DNA of 64,000 nt from Cognatilysobacter claricitrinus (lineage in GTDB: Bacteria > Pseudomonadota > Gammaproteobacteria > Xanthomonadales > Xanthomonadaceae). Below are positions 7,585 through 15,037 of the stretch, in pieces. Each line of letters begins with the position of its first letter. The stretch's first letter is position 1. The stretch lies in NCBI RefSeq assembly GCF_045866565.1, contig NZ_BAAFZV010000001.1, positions 558,001 to 622,000 of the forward strand, given 5' to 3'. A model generated the notes under the pieces. The model did not search any database, was not told the origin of the DNA, and worked only from the letters and a program-made list of their open reading frames with translations. The position numbers and the translations under genes are program-made.

Positions 7585-8544
7585 TCAGTCGCCGGTCGAG
7601 CGGGTCTGTCGGAGATAGTGACCCGTCACCAGCCCCGCGCCAAGCCAGCCGATCAGCCCGGCGCCCAGAACTGCGACGGCGGCCCGGATCGGGTCGAAGC
7701 CCTGCAGCCGGAATGCGGAACCGTACGTTTGCGCCAGCCCGGCGATCGGCTCGCGCAACGCGAGTTCGGCGCCGGTGAGCAGCGCCAGCGCGATCGCGCC
7801 GGACAGCAGGCCGTAGCAGGCGCCGAGGTACAGGAACGGACGGCGCACGAAGCCGCCGGTCGCGCCGAGCAGCTGCAATACCTCGATTTCGTCGCGCCGC
7901 GACTGGATGTCCAGCCGCACGGTGTTGCCGACCACCAGCAGCGCGCCGAGCCCGAGCAGCGTCGCCAGCACCCAGGCGATGCGCTCGCCAAGGGTGAGCC
8001 AGCGATCGAGACGCGTGCGCCACGCGGCGTCCTGCTGGACCACGTCGACATCGTTGAGCGATTGCAGCGACGCCGCGAGCACGGCGTCGTCGCCGCGCGG
8101 GGTGATGCGCAGCAGGTGCGGCAGCGGGTTCTCGCCGAGCGCGTCGGCCGCCTGCGCCAGGCCGCCCTGCTCGCGAAGTTCCTTCAGGCCGTCGTCGGCG
8201 CTGCGCACGGTCACGTTGACCACGTCGGGCCGCGTGCGCACCTGCTCGGCGAGCGCATTGGCGCGCTCGAGCGTCGTGCCCGGCTTCAGGTACAGGCTGA
8301 CCTGCCGCGACTGCTGCACGTCGCCGGTGAACTGCGACAGGTTCGACAGCACCGCCCACAGGCCGAGCGGCAAGGCGATCGCGATCGCCATGACGCCGAC
8401 GGTGAGCCCGGTCGCCCACGGCTTGCGCAGCATGCGGCCTAGGCTGGCGACCAGGCTGTAGACGTGGTGGTCGAACCACGCGCCGATGCGCGACCGCGTG
8501 CGTACGCCTTCGACGCGTTTCGCCTTCTTCGCCTTCGTGCTCAT
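7585..8544 (-). CDS. ftsX: Cell division ABC transporter permease FtsX
   Basis: The membrane subunit of the FtsEX complex, which couples cytokinesis to peptidoglycan hydrolase activation at the septum. The 319-residue product has a basic cytoplasmic N-terminus (MSTKAKKAKRVEG), a first transmembrane helix near residues 40-62, a periplasmic domain of about 110 residues, and three C-terminal helices including WVLATLLGLGALLVVGNTVR. The motif RRDEIEVLQLLGAT is characteristic of FtsX. The start at ATG 8544 overlaps the ftsE stop (ATGA), indicating coupled translation. The pairing with ftsE makes the call firm. Confidence 0.93.
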   Translation of the reverse strand: MSTKAKKAKRVEGVRTRSRIGAWFDHHVYSLVASLGRMLRKPWATGLTVGVMAIAIALPLGLWAVLSNLSQFTGDVQQSRQVSLYLKPGTTLERANALAEQVRTRPDVVNVTVRSADDGLKELREQGGLAQAADALGENPLPHLLRITPRGDDAVLAASLQSLNDVDVVQQDAAWRTRLDRWLTLGERIAWVLATLLGLGALLVVGNTVRLDIQSRRDEIEVLQLLGATGGFVRRPFLYLGACYGLLSGAIALALLTGAELALREPIAGLAQTYGSAFRLQGFDPIRAAVAVLGAGLIGWLGAGLVTGHYLRQTRSTGD

Positions 8545-9227
8545 GCCGCGAGCTCGCCGGGCGGGATGTCGTCGACCAGCCGGCCGTGGTCGAGCACGAT
8601 CACCCGCTTGCGGATGCGGCGCACCAGCGCGAGGTCGTGGCTTGCCACCATCACCGACGTGCCGCGCTCGGACAGCGATTCGAGCAGCGCCATGATCTCG
8701 GTCGACAGCGCGGGATCGAGGTTGCCAGTCGGCTCGTCGGCGAGGAGAAGCTTCGGTTCCGCGACGATCGCACGCGCGATGCCCACGCGCTGCTGCTCGC
8801 CGGCGCTGAGCTGGCGGGGCAACGCCTTCTGGCGATCGCCGAGGCCGACCTTGTCGAGCGTCGAGCGCACGCGCTTGGCGATCTCCGCGCGATGCATGCC
8901 GCGCAACAGCAGCGGCAGCGCGACGTTGTCGCCGACGCTGCGGTCGGCGAGCAGGCGGTGGTCCTGGAACACCACGCCGACTTCGCGACGATGCATCGCC
9001 ATGCGACGTCCGCGCAGCTTGCCGATGTTGCGATCGGCAAAGATCACCGCACCGCGCGAGGCGCGTTCGGTCAGATGGATAAGGCGCAGCAGCGTGCTCT
9101 TGCCGGCACCGGAATGCCCGGTGACGAACAGCATCTCGCCCGGCGCCACCTCGAAGCTCACGTCCGCGAGCGCCTCGCGCCCGGAGGCGTAGCGCTTGCC
9201 GACATTGTCGAAACGCAGAAGGGTCAT
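8541..9227 (-). CDS. ftsE: Cell division ATP-binding protein FtsE
   Basis: The ATPase subunit of FtsEX. The protein is 228 residues, which is usual. Walker A is GHSGAGKSTLLRLI, the Q-loop region is VGVVFQDHRLL, the ABC signature is LSAGEQQR, Walker B is LLLADEPTGNLD, and the switch histidine is in VASHDLAL. It is transcribed with ftsX, with a 4-base overlap. Upstream lies the terminator of rhlB, so the promoter for ftsEX should be between 9228 and about 9290. Confidence 0.95.
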   Translation of the reverse strand: MTLLRFDNVGKRYASGREALADVSFEVAPGEMLFVTGHSGAGKSTLLRLIHLTERASRGAVIFADRNIGKLRGRRMAMHRREVGVVFQDHRLLADRSVGDNVALPLLLRGMHRAEIAKRVRSTLDKVGLGDRQKALPRQLSAGEQQRVGIARAIVAEPKLLLADEPTGNLDPALSTEIMALLESLSERGTSVMVASHDLALVRRIRKRVIVLDHGRLVDDIPPGELAA

Positions 9228-9285
9228 GCGCCGAGTATCGCAGATGCCCCGCGACGTCCGTCGACATCGCGCCTTGCGCGCGTGC

Positions 9286-9320
9286 CAACGAAAACGGGCG
9301 ACCGCATGCGATCGCCCGTT
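9286..9320 (-). terminator. Rho-independent terminator of rhlB
   Basis: On the minus strand, AACGGGCGATCGC and its near-complement GCGGTCGCCCGTT flank a 2-base AT spacer, so the hairpin must close with fewer pairs. The run TTTTCGTT follows. The structure begins about 26 bases after the rhlB stop and separates rhlB from ftsEX. Confidence 0.75.
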
Positions 9321-9345
9321 CGTGTCGCGACGTGGAACGCGCGCG

Positions 9346-11091
9346 TCAGTGCTGGTTGCGTGGCGCCCGCGTGATCAGCGACTTGAGTCCGCGCGCGACG
9401 CGGCCGAGCAGGCCCGGCTTCGCATCGGACGTGACCGCGGCCGGCGCCGGCGCATCGCTGCCCTGCGCACGACCGCCGCGCGGTTCGTGACGCGGCGGGC
9501 GCGGCATGCGCTCCGGACGCGGCGTTGCCGCTCCGTTGTTCGAACCCGATTCCGCCGCGACCGCACCGTCGACCGGCTTGCCACGACGACGGCGACGACG
9601 CTTGCGCGGTGCGAGTTCTTCGCCGGTGACGGGGTCGATGCGCGGTGCGCGCGGCGGCTTGGCGACGTCGGTGGCTGCATCGCCAGGCGTGGCCACGACC
9701 GCTTCAGGCTTCCGCGCGCTCGGCGAGCGCTCGGGCTTCGGCCCGCGCGGCGGACGGCGCTCGCCATCACGCGAACCACCGCTGCGGCCGCCCGAACGCG
9801 GCTTGATGCCACGACGTGCGTCGTCCTCGGCCTTCTGCTCGCGCGCTTCGCGGAAGATCGCGCTCACGCTTTCCTCTTCCTCGCCATCCACCTTCGCGCG
9901 CGGCGCGCGCGGCAACGCGACCAGCATGTCGGCGGTGACCTGTTCAGTCGGCAGCTTCTGTTCGATGTACGCCTCGATGTCCGGCAGGCTCATCGCGTAG
10001 CGCTCGCAGGCGAAGCTGATCGCGTCACCTTCGGCGCCGAGGCGCGCGGTGCGGCCGATGCGGTGGACGTAATCCTCGGCGTCGAACGGCAGGTCGTAGT
10101 TGTAGACGTGCGACACGCCGTCGATGTGCAGGCCGCGCGCAGCGACGTCGGTCGCCACGAGGATCTCGAGCTGGCCGGCCTGGAACTTCTTGAGCAGCGA
10201 CTCGCGCTTCTTCTGCGGCACGTCGCCCGACAGCACTCCGACGCGGTAGCCCGCCCGTTCCAGCGCGCGCGCCACACGCTCGACGAACGCCTTGGTGTTG
10301 ACGAACACCATGGTGCGCGCGCCTTCGCTGCGCGACAGCAGCGCGATCAGCAGCGGGATCTTCTCCTCGTCCGACGGGTAGTACACCTTCTGGCGCACCT
10401 TCGCCGCGGTGATGTACTCGCTCTCGACGACGAGCTTCTCCGGCTCGTTCATGTGCTCGTACGCGAGCTCGAGCACGCGGTGGCTGAGCGTCGCCGAGAA
10501 CAGCAGCGTCTGCCGCGTGGTGCGCTCGGGCATGCGGCGCAGCAGGAAGCGGATGTCCTTGATGAAGCCGAGGTCGAACATGCGGTCGGCTTCGTCCAGC
10601 ACGCACATCTCGCAGGCGTGCAGCGACACGACCTTGTGCTGCTTGACGTAGTCGATCAGGCGGCCGGGCGTGGCGATGATGACGTCGGCGCCCTGCTGCA
10701 GGATCTGGCGCTGCTTGTCGTAGTCGACGCCGCCGTAGATCAGCGCGAACTTGATGCCGAGTTCGGAACCGAACTTCACGGCGTCCTTGTGGATCTGGAT
10801 CGCCAGTTCGCGGGTCGGCGCGAGGATCAGCGCGCGCGGGTCCTCGGGCTTGCGGTCGGCGAGCGCCGGGCGCGTCAGCAACCGGTTCACGACGGCGACG
10901 AGGAAGGCGAGCGTCTTGCCGGTGCCGGTCTGCGCCTGGCCGGCGACGTCGCGGCCGGCGAGCGCCAGCGGGAGGGTGAGGGCCTGGATCGGCGTGCAGC
11001 GCGTGAAGCCGGCGGTTTCGAGGCCGGCGAGCAATGCGGGATGCAGGTCGAACGAGTTGAAGGAGACGTCGGTTAGGGGCTTGTCGCTCAT
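9346..11091 (-). CDS. rhlB: DEAD-box ATP-dependent RNA helicase RhlB with long C-terminal tail
   Basis: An RNA helicase that in Gammaproteobacteria unwinds substrates for RNase E in the degradosome. All DEAD-box motifs are present: the Q-motif region around TRCTPIQALTLP, Walker A AQTGTGKT, PTRELAIQ, TPGRLIDY, DEAD in VLDEADRMFDLG, SAT, ARGLHI and HRIGRTAR. The product is 581 residues, against about 420 in E. coli. The extra part (about residue 415 on) is low-complexity, arginine- and glycine-rich, and includes an arginine run near RKRRRRRRG. The start MSDKPLTD (ATG 11091) is chosen because the upstream open frame is unconserved-looking and basic. Divergent trxA and rho next door match the conserved rhlB-trxA-rho neighbourhood. 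Confidence 0.92.
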   Translation of the reverse strand: MSDKPLTDVSFNSFDLHPALLAGLETAGFTRCTPIQALTLPLALAGRDVAGQAQTGTGKTLAFLVAVVNRLLTRPALADRKPEDPRALILAPTRELAIQIHKDAVKFGSELGIKFALIYGGVDYDKQRQILQQGADVIIATPGRLIDYVKQHKVVSLHACEMCVLDEADRMFDLGFIKDIRFLLRRMPERTTRQTLLFSATLSHRVLELAYEHMNEPEKLVVESEYITAAKVRQKVYYPSDEEKIPLLIALLSRSEGARTMVFVNTKAFVERVARALERAGYRVGVLSGDVPQKKRESLLKKFQAGQLEILVATDVAARGLHIDGVSHVYNYDLPFDAEDYVHRIGRTARLGAEGDAISFACERYAMSLPDIEAYIEQKLPTEQVTADMLVALPRAPRAKVDGEEEESVSAIFREAREQKAEDDARRGIKPRSGGRSGGSRDGERRPPRGPKPERSPSARKPEAVVATPGDAATDVAKPPRAPRIDPVTGEELAPRKRRRRRRGKPVDGAVAAESGSNNGAATPRPERMPRPPRHEPRGGRAQGSDAPAPAAVTSDAKPGLLGRVARGLKSLITRAPRNQH

Positions 11092-11330
11092 CGGGATCCG
11101 GCGCGCCGGTCGGCGCTTGCGTGGGAGGCGGCGGCCGGAAGACGGCGGCCGGCCTGGAGAGTCCGGGCGCGCGTGGGGCGGCGACGGTGGCATGCGCGGA
11201 ACGCTGCGGATGCGGCCGGACGGTGCGCGGGGCTTGTGCCGCCGCGTAAGGTCCCCAAGTGTAGCGCATGGCCACACGCACCCCGTGCGACCATGGCCAC
11301 CGCATCCGCAGCCCCGAGGAGACCCGATCA

Positions 11331-11657
11331 GTGAGCGAGAAGATCAAGCATGTCGGCGACGCCGATTTCGACCGCGAAGTCCTGCAGTCGTCCGAGCCGG
11401 TCCTGGTCGATTTCTGGGCGCCCTGGTGCGGCCCCTGCAAGATGATCGCGCCCGCGCTCGACGAGCTCGCCGGCACCTACGAGGGCCGCGCCAAGATCGT
11501 GAAGGTCAATGTCGACGACGAGCGCCAGACCGCGATGAAGTACCACGTGCGCTCGATCCCCATGCTGCTCGTCTTCAAGAACGGCCAGGTGCAGGGCACG
11601 CAGATCGGCGCGGTGGGCAAGGCCCAGCTTGCGCAGCTGATCGACAAGGCGCTCTGA
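11331..11657 (+). CDS. trxA: Thioredoxin 1
   Basis: A general cytoplasmic dithiol-disulfide oxidoreductase. The product is 108 residues with the active site FWAPWCGPCK and the cis-proline segment RSIPMLLVFKNG. The start is GTG 11331 (SEKIKHVGDADF, close to the E. coli N-terminus), preceded by GAGGAG at 11316-11321. An open frame continues 21 codons upstream but looks non-coding. It is divergent from rhlB and followed by rho in the same direction. A strong hairpin begins 9 bases after the stop. Confidence 0.95.
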   Translation: MSEKIKHVGDADFDREVLQSSEPVLVDFWAPWCGPCKMIAPALDELAGTYEGRAKIVKVNVDDERQTAMKYHVRSIPMLLVFKNGQVQGTQIGAVGKAQLAQLIDKAL

Positions 11658-11969
11658 CGCCTGCGCGGGTCGCGCCGAGGGCGTGACCCGCCGATGAACC
11701 GGTGGGCCCGGCGCCACGTCGCGCGGCCCGCCCTCGGGTAAGGTGGCCGCATCCCGTCGTCCACGACACCGGCCTTCACGCGGCGCCGCCGCGCTCCACG
11801 GTCGAATGACTGCCGCTTCGAGTGCTTGCACGCGTTGACGCGGCGGTGCTAGTTTCCTGCTGGCCCGGCGCGTTCGCGCTCGCCGCACCCCTCTGATTCA
11901 ACCGAATCGATCCGATCCCGACATCGCCCACGCACCGTGGGCGCTCGCCGCATTAGCGAGGATTCCCGC
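11658..11969 (+). other. trxA-rho intergenic region and probable rho leader
   Basis: A 312-base stretch without a gene. It begins with a 10-bp-stem hairpin (11666-11690, CGGGTCGCGC/GCGTGACCCG around a 5-base loop) that could protect or end the trxA message but has no T run. Part of that hairpin (CCGAGGGCG, 11675-11683) is also perfectly complementary to CGCCCTCGG at 11729-11737, so two alternative folds exist. A promoter-like sequence is found near 11826. The remainder, about 115 bases before the rho start, would be an untranslated leader, as is common for autoregulated rho genes. Confidence 0.5.
11826..11855 (+). promoter_or_regulatory. Candidate rho promoter
   Basis: TTGCAC (11826-11831) is followed after 18 bases by the extended -10-like TGCTAGTTT, with the hexamer TAGTTT at 11850-11855. 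It is placed about 115 bases upstream of the rho start. The match is moderate, but it is the best sigma70-like element in the region. Confidence 0.35.
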
Positions 11970-13682
11970 TTGTCCGACCACACCAACGACGCCGGCGAAG
12001 TCGCCGAAAAGCGCGTGCGCAAGACGCGCGTCGCCAAGGCCGACGCTCCCGACACCACGACCGTCGTCGCCGAACCCCAGCGCAGCGAGGCCCCGGCGCC
12101 TGCCGCGCCTGCTGCACCTGTCGAATCCGCACCGCGCCAGGACGCACCGGCAGCGCCGGCCGCGCCTGTCGCCGGCGCAACCGAACCGTCCGCGTCCGGC
12201 GAGTCCGCACCGGGTGACACCGCGTCCCAGCAGGGCGGTGGCGACAACGCAGCGCGCGAGCAGGGCGAAGGCGGCCAGCGCATGACGCGCCGCGAACGCT
12301 TCAAGAACCGCCGCGAACGCCAGCGCGAACGCCGCGACCAGATGATGGGCGACGAAGGCGGCGGCAACGGCGAAGGGTTCGTGCCGCGCCCGCATCCAGC
12401 CGTGCCGGAAGGCTTCCCGCAGTACTCGCTGGGCGACCTCAAGCGCATGCCCGCCGCGAAGCTGCTGGAGATCGCCGAGCAGCTCAACATCCACGAAGGC
12501 GTCGCCCGCGCCCGCAAGCAGGACGTGATCTTCGCGCTGCTGAAGGTGCTGACCCGCCACGGTGAAGGCGTCGCCGCCGACGGCGTGCTGGAAATCCTGC
12601 CCGACGGCTTCGGCTTCCTGCGCGCGGCCGAGGCGAGCTACCTCGCCGGCCCGGACGACACCTACATTTCCCCGTCGCAGATCCGCCGCTTCAACCTGCG
12701 CACCGGCGACCACATCTCCGGCCGCATCCGCTGGCCGAAGGACGGCGAGCGCTACTTCGCGCTCAACATCGTCGACACCATCAACGGCGAGCCGATCGAG
12801 GCGTCGAAGAACAAGGCGCTGTTCGAGAACCTCACCGCGCTGTTCCCGCGCCGCAAGTTCCGCCTCGAGCGCGGCGACGGTTCGACGGAAGACGTCACAG
12901 GCCGAATCCTCGACCTGATGGCGCCGCAGGGCAAAGGCCAGCGCGCGCTGATCGTCTCGCCGCCGAAGGCCGGTAAGACCATGCTGATGCAGCAGGTCGC
13001 GACCGCGATCACCTACAACCATCCGGACGTGCACCTCATCGTGCTGCTCATCGACGAGCGCCCGGAAGAAGTCACCGACATGCAGCGCACCGTGCGCGGC
13101 GAAGTCATCAGCTCGACGTTCGACGAGCCGGCCGCGCGCCACGTGCAGGTCGCCGAGATGGTGATCGAGCGCGCCAAGCGCTTGGTCGAGCACAAGAAAG
13201 ACGTGGTGATCCTGCTCGACTCGATCACCCGCCTCGCCCGTGCGTACAACAACGTCGTGCCGTCGTCCGGCAAGATCCTGTCCGGTGGTGTCGACGCGAA
13301 CGCGCTGCATCGCCCGAAGCGCTTCTTCGGCGCCGCGCGAAACGTCGAGGAAGGCGGCTCGCTGACGATCATCGCCACCGCGCTGATCGACACCGGCTCG
13401 AAGATGGACGAGGTGATCTACGAGGAGTTCAAGGGCACCGGTAACTCGGAAGTCCACCTCAACCGTCGCATCGCCGAGAAGCGCGTCTACCCGGCGATCG
13501 ACATCAACCGGTCGGGCACGCGCCGCGAGGATTACCTCATCGAGCCGGAGCTGCTGCAGAAGATCTGGATCCTGCGCAAGCTGCTGCACGGCATGGACGA
13601 AATCGCCGCGATGGAATTCCTGCTCGACAAGATGAAGAACACGAAGTCCAACGACGAGTTCTTCAGCTCGATGAAGCGCTGA
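11970..13682 (+). CDS. rho: Transcription termination factor Rho with N-terminal extension
   Basis: A hexameric RNA-dependent ATPase that terminates untranslated transcripts. From TTG 11970 the product is 570 residues, about 150 longer than E. coli Rho. The added N-terminus is Ala/Pro/acid-rich and then arginine-rich (RRERFKNRRERQRERR). It precedes the Rho N-terminal helical domain (about YSLGDLKRMPAAKLLEIAEQ), the RNA-binding cold-shock-like domain (GDGFGF region), Walker A PPKAGKTMLMQ, IDERPEEVTDM and Walker B VVILLDSITRLARAYN. TTG is preferred because GAGGA sits 7 bases upstream. GTG 11937 would add 11 residues and lacks a clear site. A strong terminator follows. Confidence 0.93.
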   Translation: MSDHTNDAGEVAEKRVRKTRVAKADAPDTTTVVAEPQRSEAPAPAAPAAPVESAPRQDAPAAPAAPVAGATEPSASGESAPGDTASQQGGGDNAAREQGEGGQRMTRRERFKNRRERQRERRDQMMGDEGGGNGEGFVPRPHPAVPEGFPQYSLGDLKRMPAAKLLEIAEQLNIHEGVARARKQDVIFALLKVLTRHGEGVAADGVLEILPDGFGFLRAAEASYLAGPDDTYISPSQIRRFNLRTGDHISGRIRWPKDGERYFALNIVDTINGEPIEASKNKALFENLTALFPRRKFRLERGDGSTEDVTGRILDLMAPQGKGQRALIVSPPKAGKTMLMQQVATAITYNHPDVHLIVLLIDERPEEVTDMQRTVRGEVISSTFDEPAARHVQVAEMVIERAKRLVEHKKDVVILLDSITRLARAYNNVVPSSGKILSGGVDANALHRPKRFFGAARNVEEGGSLTIIATALIDTGSKMDEVIYEEFKGTGNSEVHLNRRIAEKRVYPAIDINRSGTRREDYLIEPELLQKIWILRKLLHGMDEIAAMEFLLDKMKNTKSNDEFFSSMKR

Positions 13683-13706
13683 GTCGGTTCGATCGACGCA
13701 ATAAGG

Positions 13707-13732
13707 AAAAGCCCCGCTTCGGCGGGGCTTTT
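13707..13732 (+). terminator. Rho-independent terminator of rho
   Basis: AAAAGCCCCGC, loop TTCG, GCGGGGCTTTT, then CTTAT. This is a textbook intrinsic terminator 24 bases after the rho stop. The A tract on the left side makes it usable from the opposite strand as well. Confidence 0.9.
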
Positions 13733-13803
13733 CTTATCTGGGGCATGGCGCCGGTTTCAGCGCGCCGGCGACGGCGAGTGAAACGAGGCGCTCGCCCGTG
13801 GAT

Positions 13804-13872
13804 TCAGCGCGTCGCTTCTGGGGCTCCGAAAAGACACGCGGCGGCGAAAGAAGTGGTCGTGGCGCGGTACAT
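13804..13872 (-). CDS. Possible 22-residue leader or small protein
   Basis: ATG at 13872 to TGA at 13806-13804 encodes a 22-residue peptide beginning MYRATTTSFAAACLFG. GGGGAG lies 8 bases upstream on the minus strand and would be a good ribosome binding site. It sits in the loop of a perfect 8-bp hairpin (13873-13894). The frame lies downstream of the diguanylate cyclase gene, in an otherwise empty 180-base gap. No homologue is recognised, so this is speculative. Confidence 0.25.
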   Translation of the reverse strand: MYRATTTSFAAACLFGAPEATR

Positions 13873-13894
13873 GGCTGATCTCCCCGGATCAGCC
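13873..13894 (-). promoter_or_regulatory. Hairpin enclosing a ribosome binding site
   Basis: GGCTGATC and GATCAGCC form a perfect 8-bp stem around a 6-base loop. On the minus strand the loop and its edge read CGGGGA-GATC, a Shine-Dalgarno-like sequence just before the ATG of the 22-codon frame. Folding would hide this site. Confidence 0.35.
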
Positions 13895-13917
13895 CGCATT
13901 CTGCCACCGTGCCCGCG

Positions 13918-14895
13918 CTAGCCCTCCACCACCACGCGGTCCCGTCCCCCACGCTTGGCTGCGTACATCGCCGCATCCGCACGCGCCAGCCACTGCGCGT
14001 TGTCTTCGCCTTCGCGCAGGACTGCGCCACCAACGGACACGGTGATCGGCCGATCACCGACACGTACGCGCTGTGCTACGGCGGCGCGCAGTTCATTCGC
14101 CAGTAGTTGCAGGGTGTCGAGGTCGGTGCCCGGCAGGAGCAGCACGAACTCCTCGCCGCCGTAGCGGAACAGTCGATCGCCGGCGCGGCAGCGTGACTGC
14201 ACGACGCGCGCGAACGAGACCAGCACGTCGTCGCCGGCTTCGTGACCGAATTCGTCGTTGACGCGCTTGAAGTGGTCGAGGTCCATCACCAGCAGGCCGA
14301 CCGGCGTGCGGTGGCGACGGAACGTTTCGGCGGCGATGTGCAGCTCGCGGTCCATCGCGCGACGGTTGGCGACGCCGGTCAGCGGGTCGCGCGAGGCGAG
14401 CTGCACGAGTTGCGCGCGCTGCAGGTCGGTGCGCCGCGCGAAGACGTAGGCGAGCACGCAGCCCACCGATGCGCTGGACACGTACATCAACCGGTCGAGC
14501 ATCGTGGCGAACGCACCGCCGTCGATCACGATCGCGGCGATCAACGCGATCGACGCGACAAGCCCGTAATGGCGCTTCACCAGCAGGAAGTTCGCGATCA
14601 GCACCGGGCACGACCAGAACGCGCCCGCCAAGCCGATGACGTGGCTGACGACGGCGCACGCGATCGTGGTCGACATGACAACGAACGCACCGGCCCGGGC
14701 CGCGCTGCCGCCGCGCCATGCATACGCTAGCGCGCCGCCGAGCGACGCCACGATCAGCGCGTCGACGATCGCCGCCTGCCATTCGCCCTGCGCGGCGCGA
14801 TAGACGACGAAGGGCGCGATCCCGATCACGCCCACGAGGCAGAACAGGACGAGGACGGTGAACTGGAAGTCCGTGCGCAATCGCTGCAGCGACAT
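13918..14895 (-). CDS. Membrane-bound diguanylate cyclase (GGDEF)
   Basis: Predicted to make cyclic di-GMP from two GTP. The 325-residue protein has about five hydrophobic helices in residues 15-165, forming an unassigned membrane sensor. A short linker with RRTDLQRAQLVQLASRDPLTG leads into the GGDEF domain. The active-site loop is RYGGEEF. Five residues before GGEEF is RAGD, which fits the RxxD inhibitory I-site for product feedback. The metal/substrate segment LLVMDLDHFKRVND is intact, so an active enzyme is expected. Start ATG 14895 is preferred over the longer open frame, whose extra 48 codons are hydrophilic and overlap the divergent antiporter promoter. Confidence 0.88.
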   Translation of the reverse strand: MSLQRLRTDFQFTVLVLFCLVGVIGIAPFVVYRAAQGEWQAAIVDALIVASLGGALAYAWRGGSAARAGAFVVMSTTIACAVVSHVIGLAGAFWSCPVLIANFLLVKRHYGLVASIALIAAIVIDGGAFATMLDRLMYVSSASVGCVLAYVFARRTDLQRAQLVQLASRDPLTGVANRRAMDRELHIAAETFRRHRTPVGLLVMDLDHFKRVNDEFGHEAGDDVLVSFARVVQSRCRAGDRLFRYGGEEFVLLLPGTDLDTLQLLANELRAAVAQRVRVGDRPITVSVGGAVLREGEDNAQWLARADAAMYAAKRGGRDRVVVEG

Positions 14896-15037
14896 CGCGA
14901 CCTCGTCCTCGGCCGGGGGAAACCGGACGTTGGCGCCCGGCAAGCGAGCGTAACCCGGTGGACACTGCGTCGCGATGAGGGCGGCCGCGTGGCGCCGCGC
15001 GCCCGCTACGATGGTGCGTCCGGTACGGGAGCTTTCC

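Noticed and set aside
11268..11330. N-terminal extension of thioredoxin from the upstream ATG
   Set aside because: The added 21 residues look non-coding, and GTG 11331 has a good ribosome binding site and gives the family N-terminus.
13734..14063. A 109-codon minus-strand frame over the end of the diguanylate cyclase gene
   Set aside because: It overlaps the GGDEF catalytic region in another frame and shows no domain or signal sequence.
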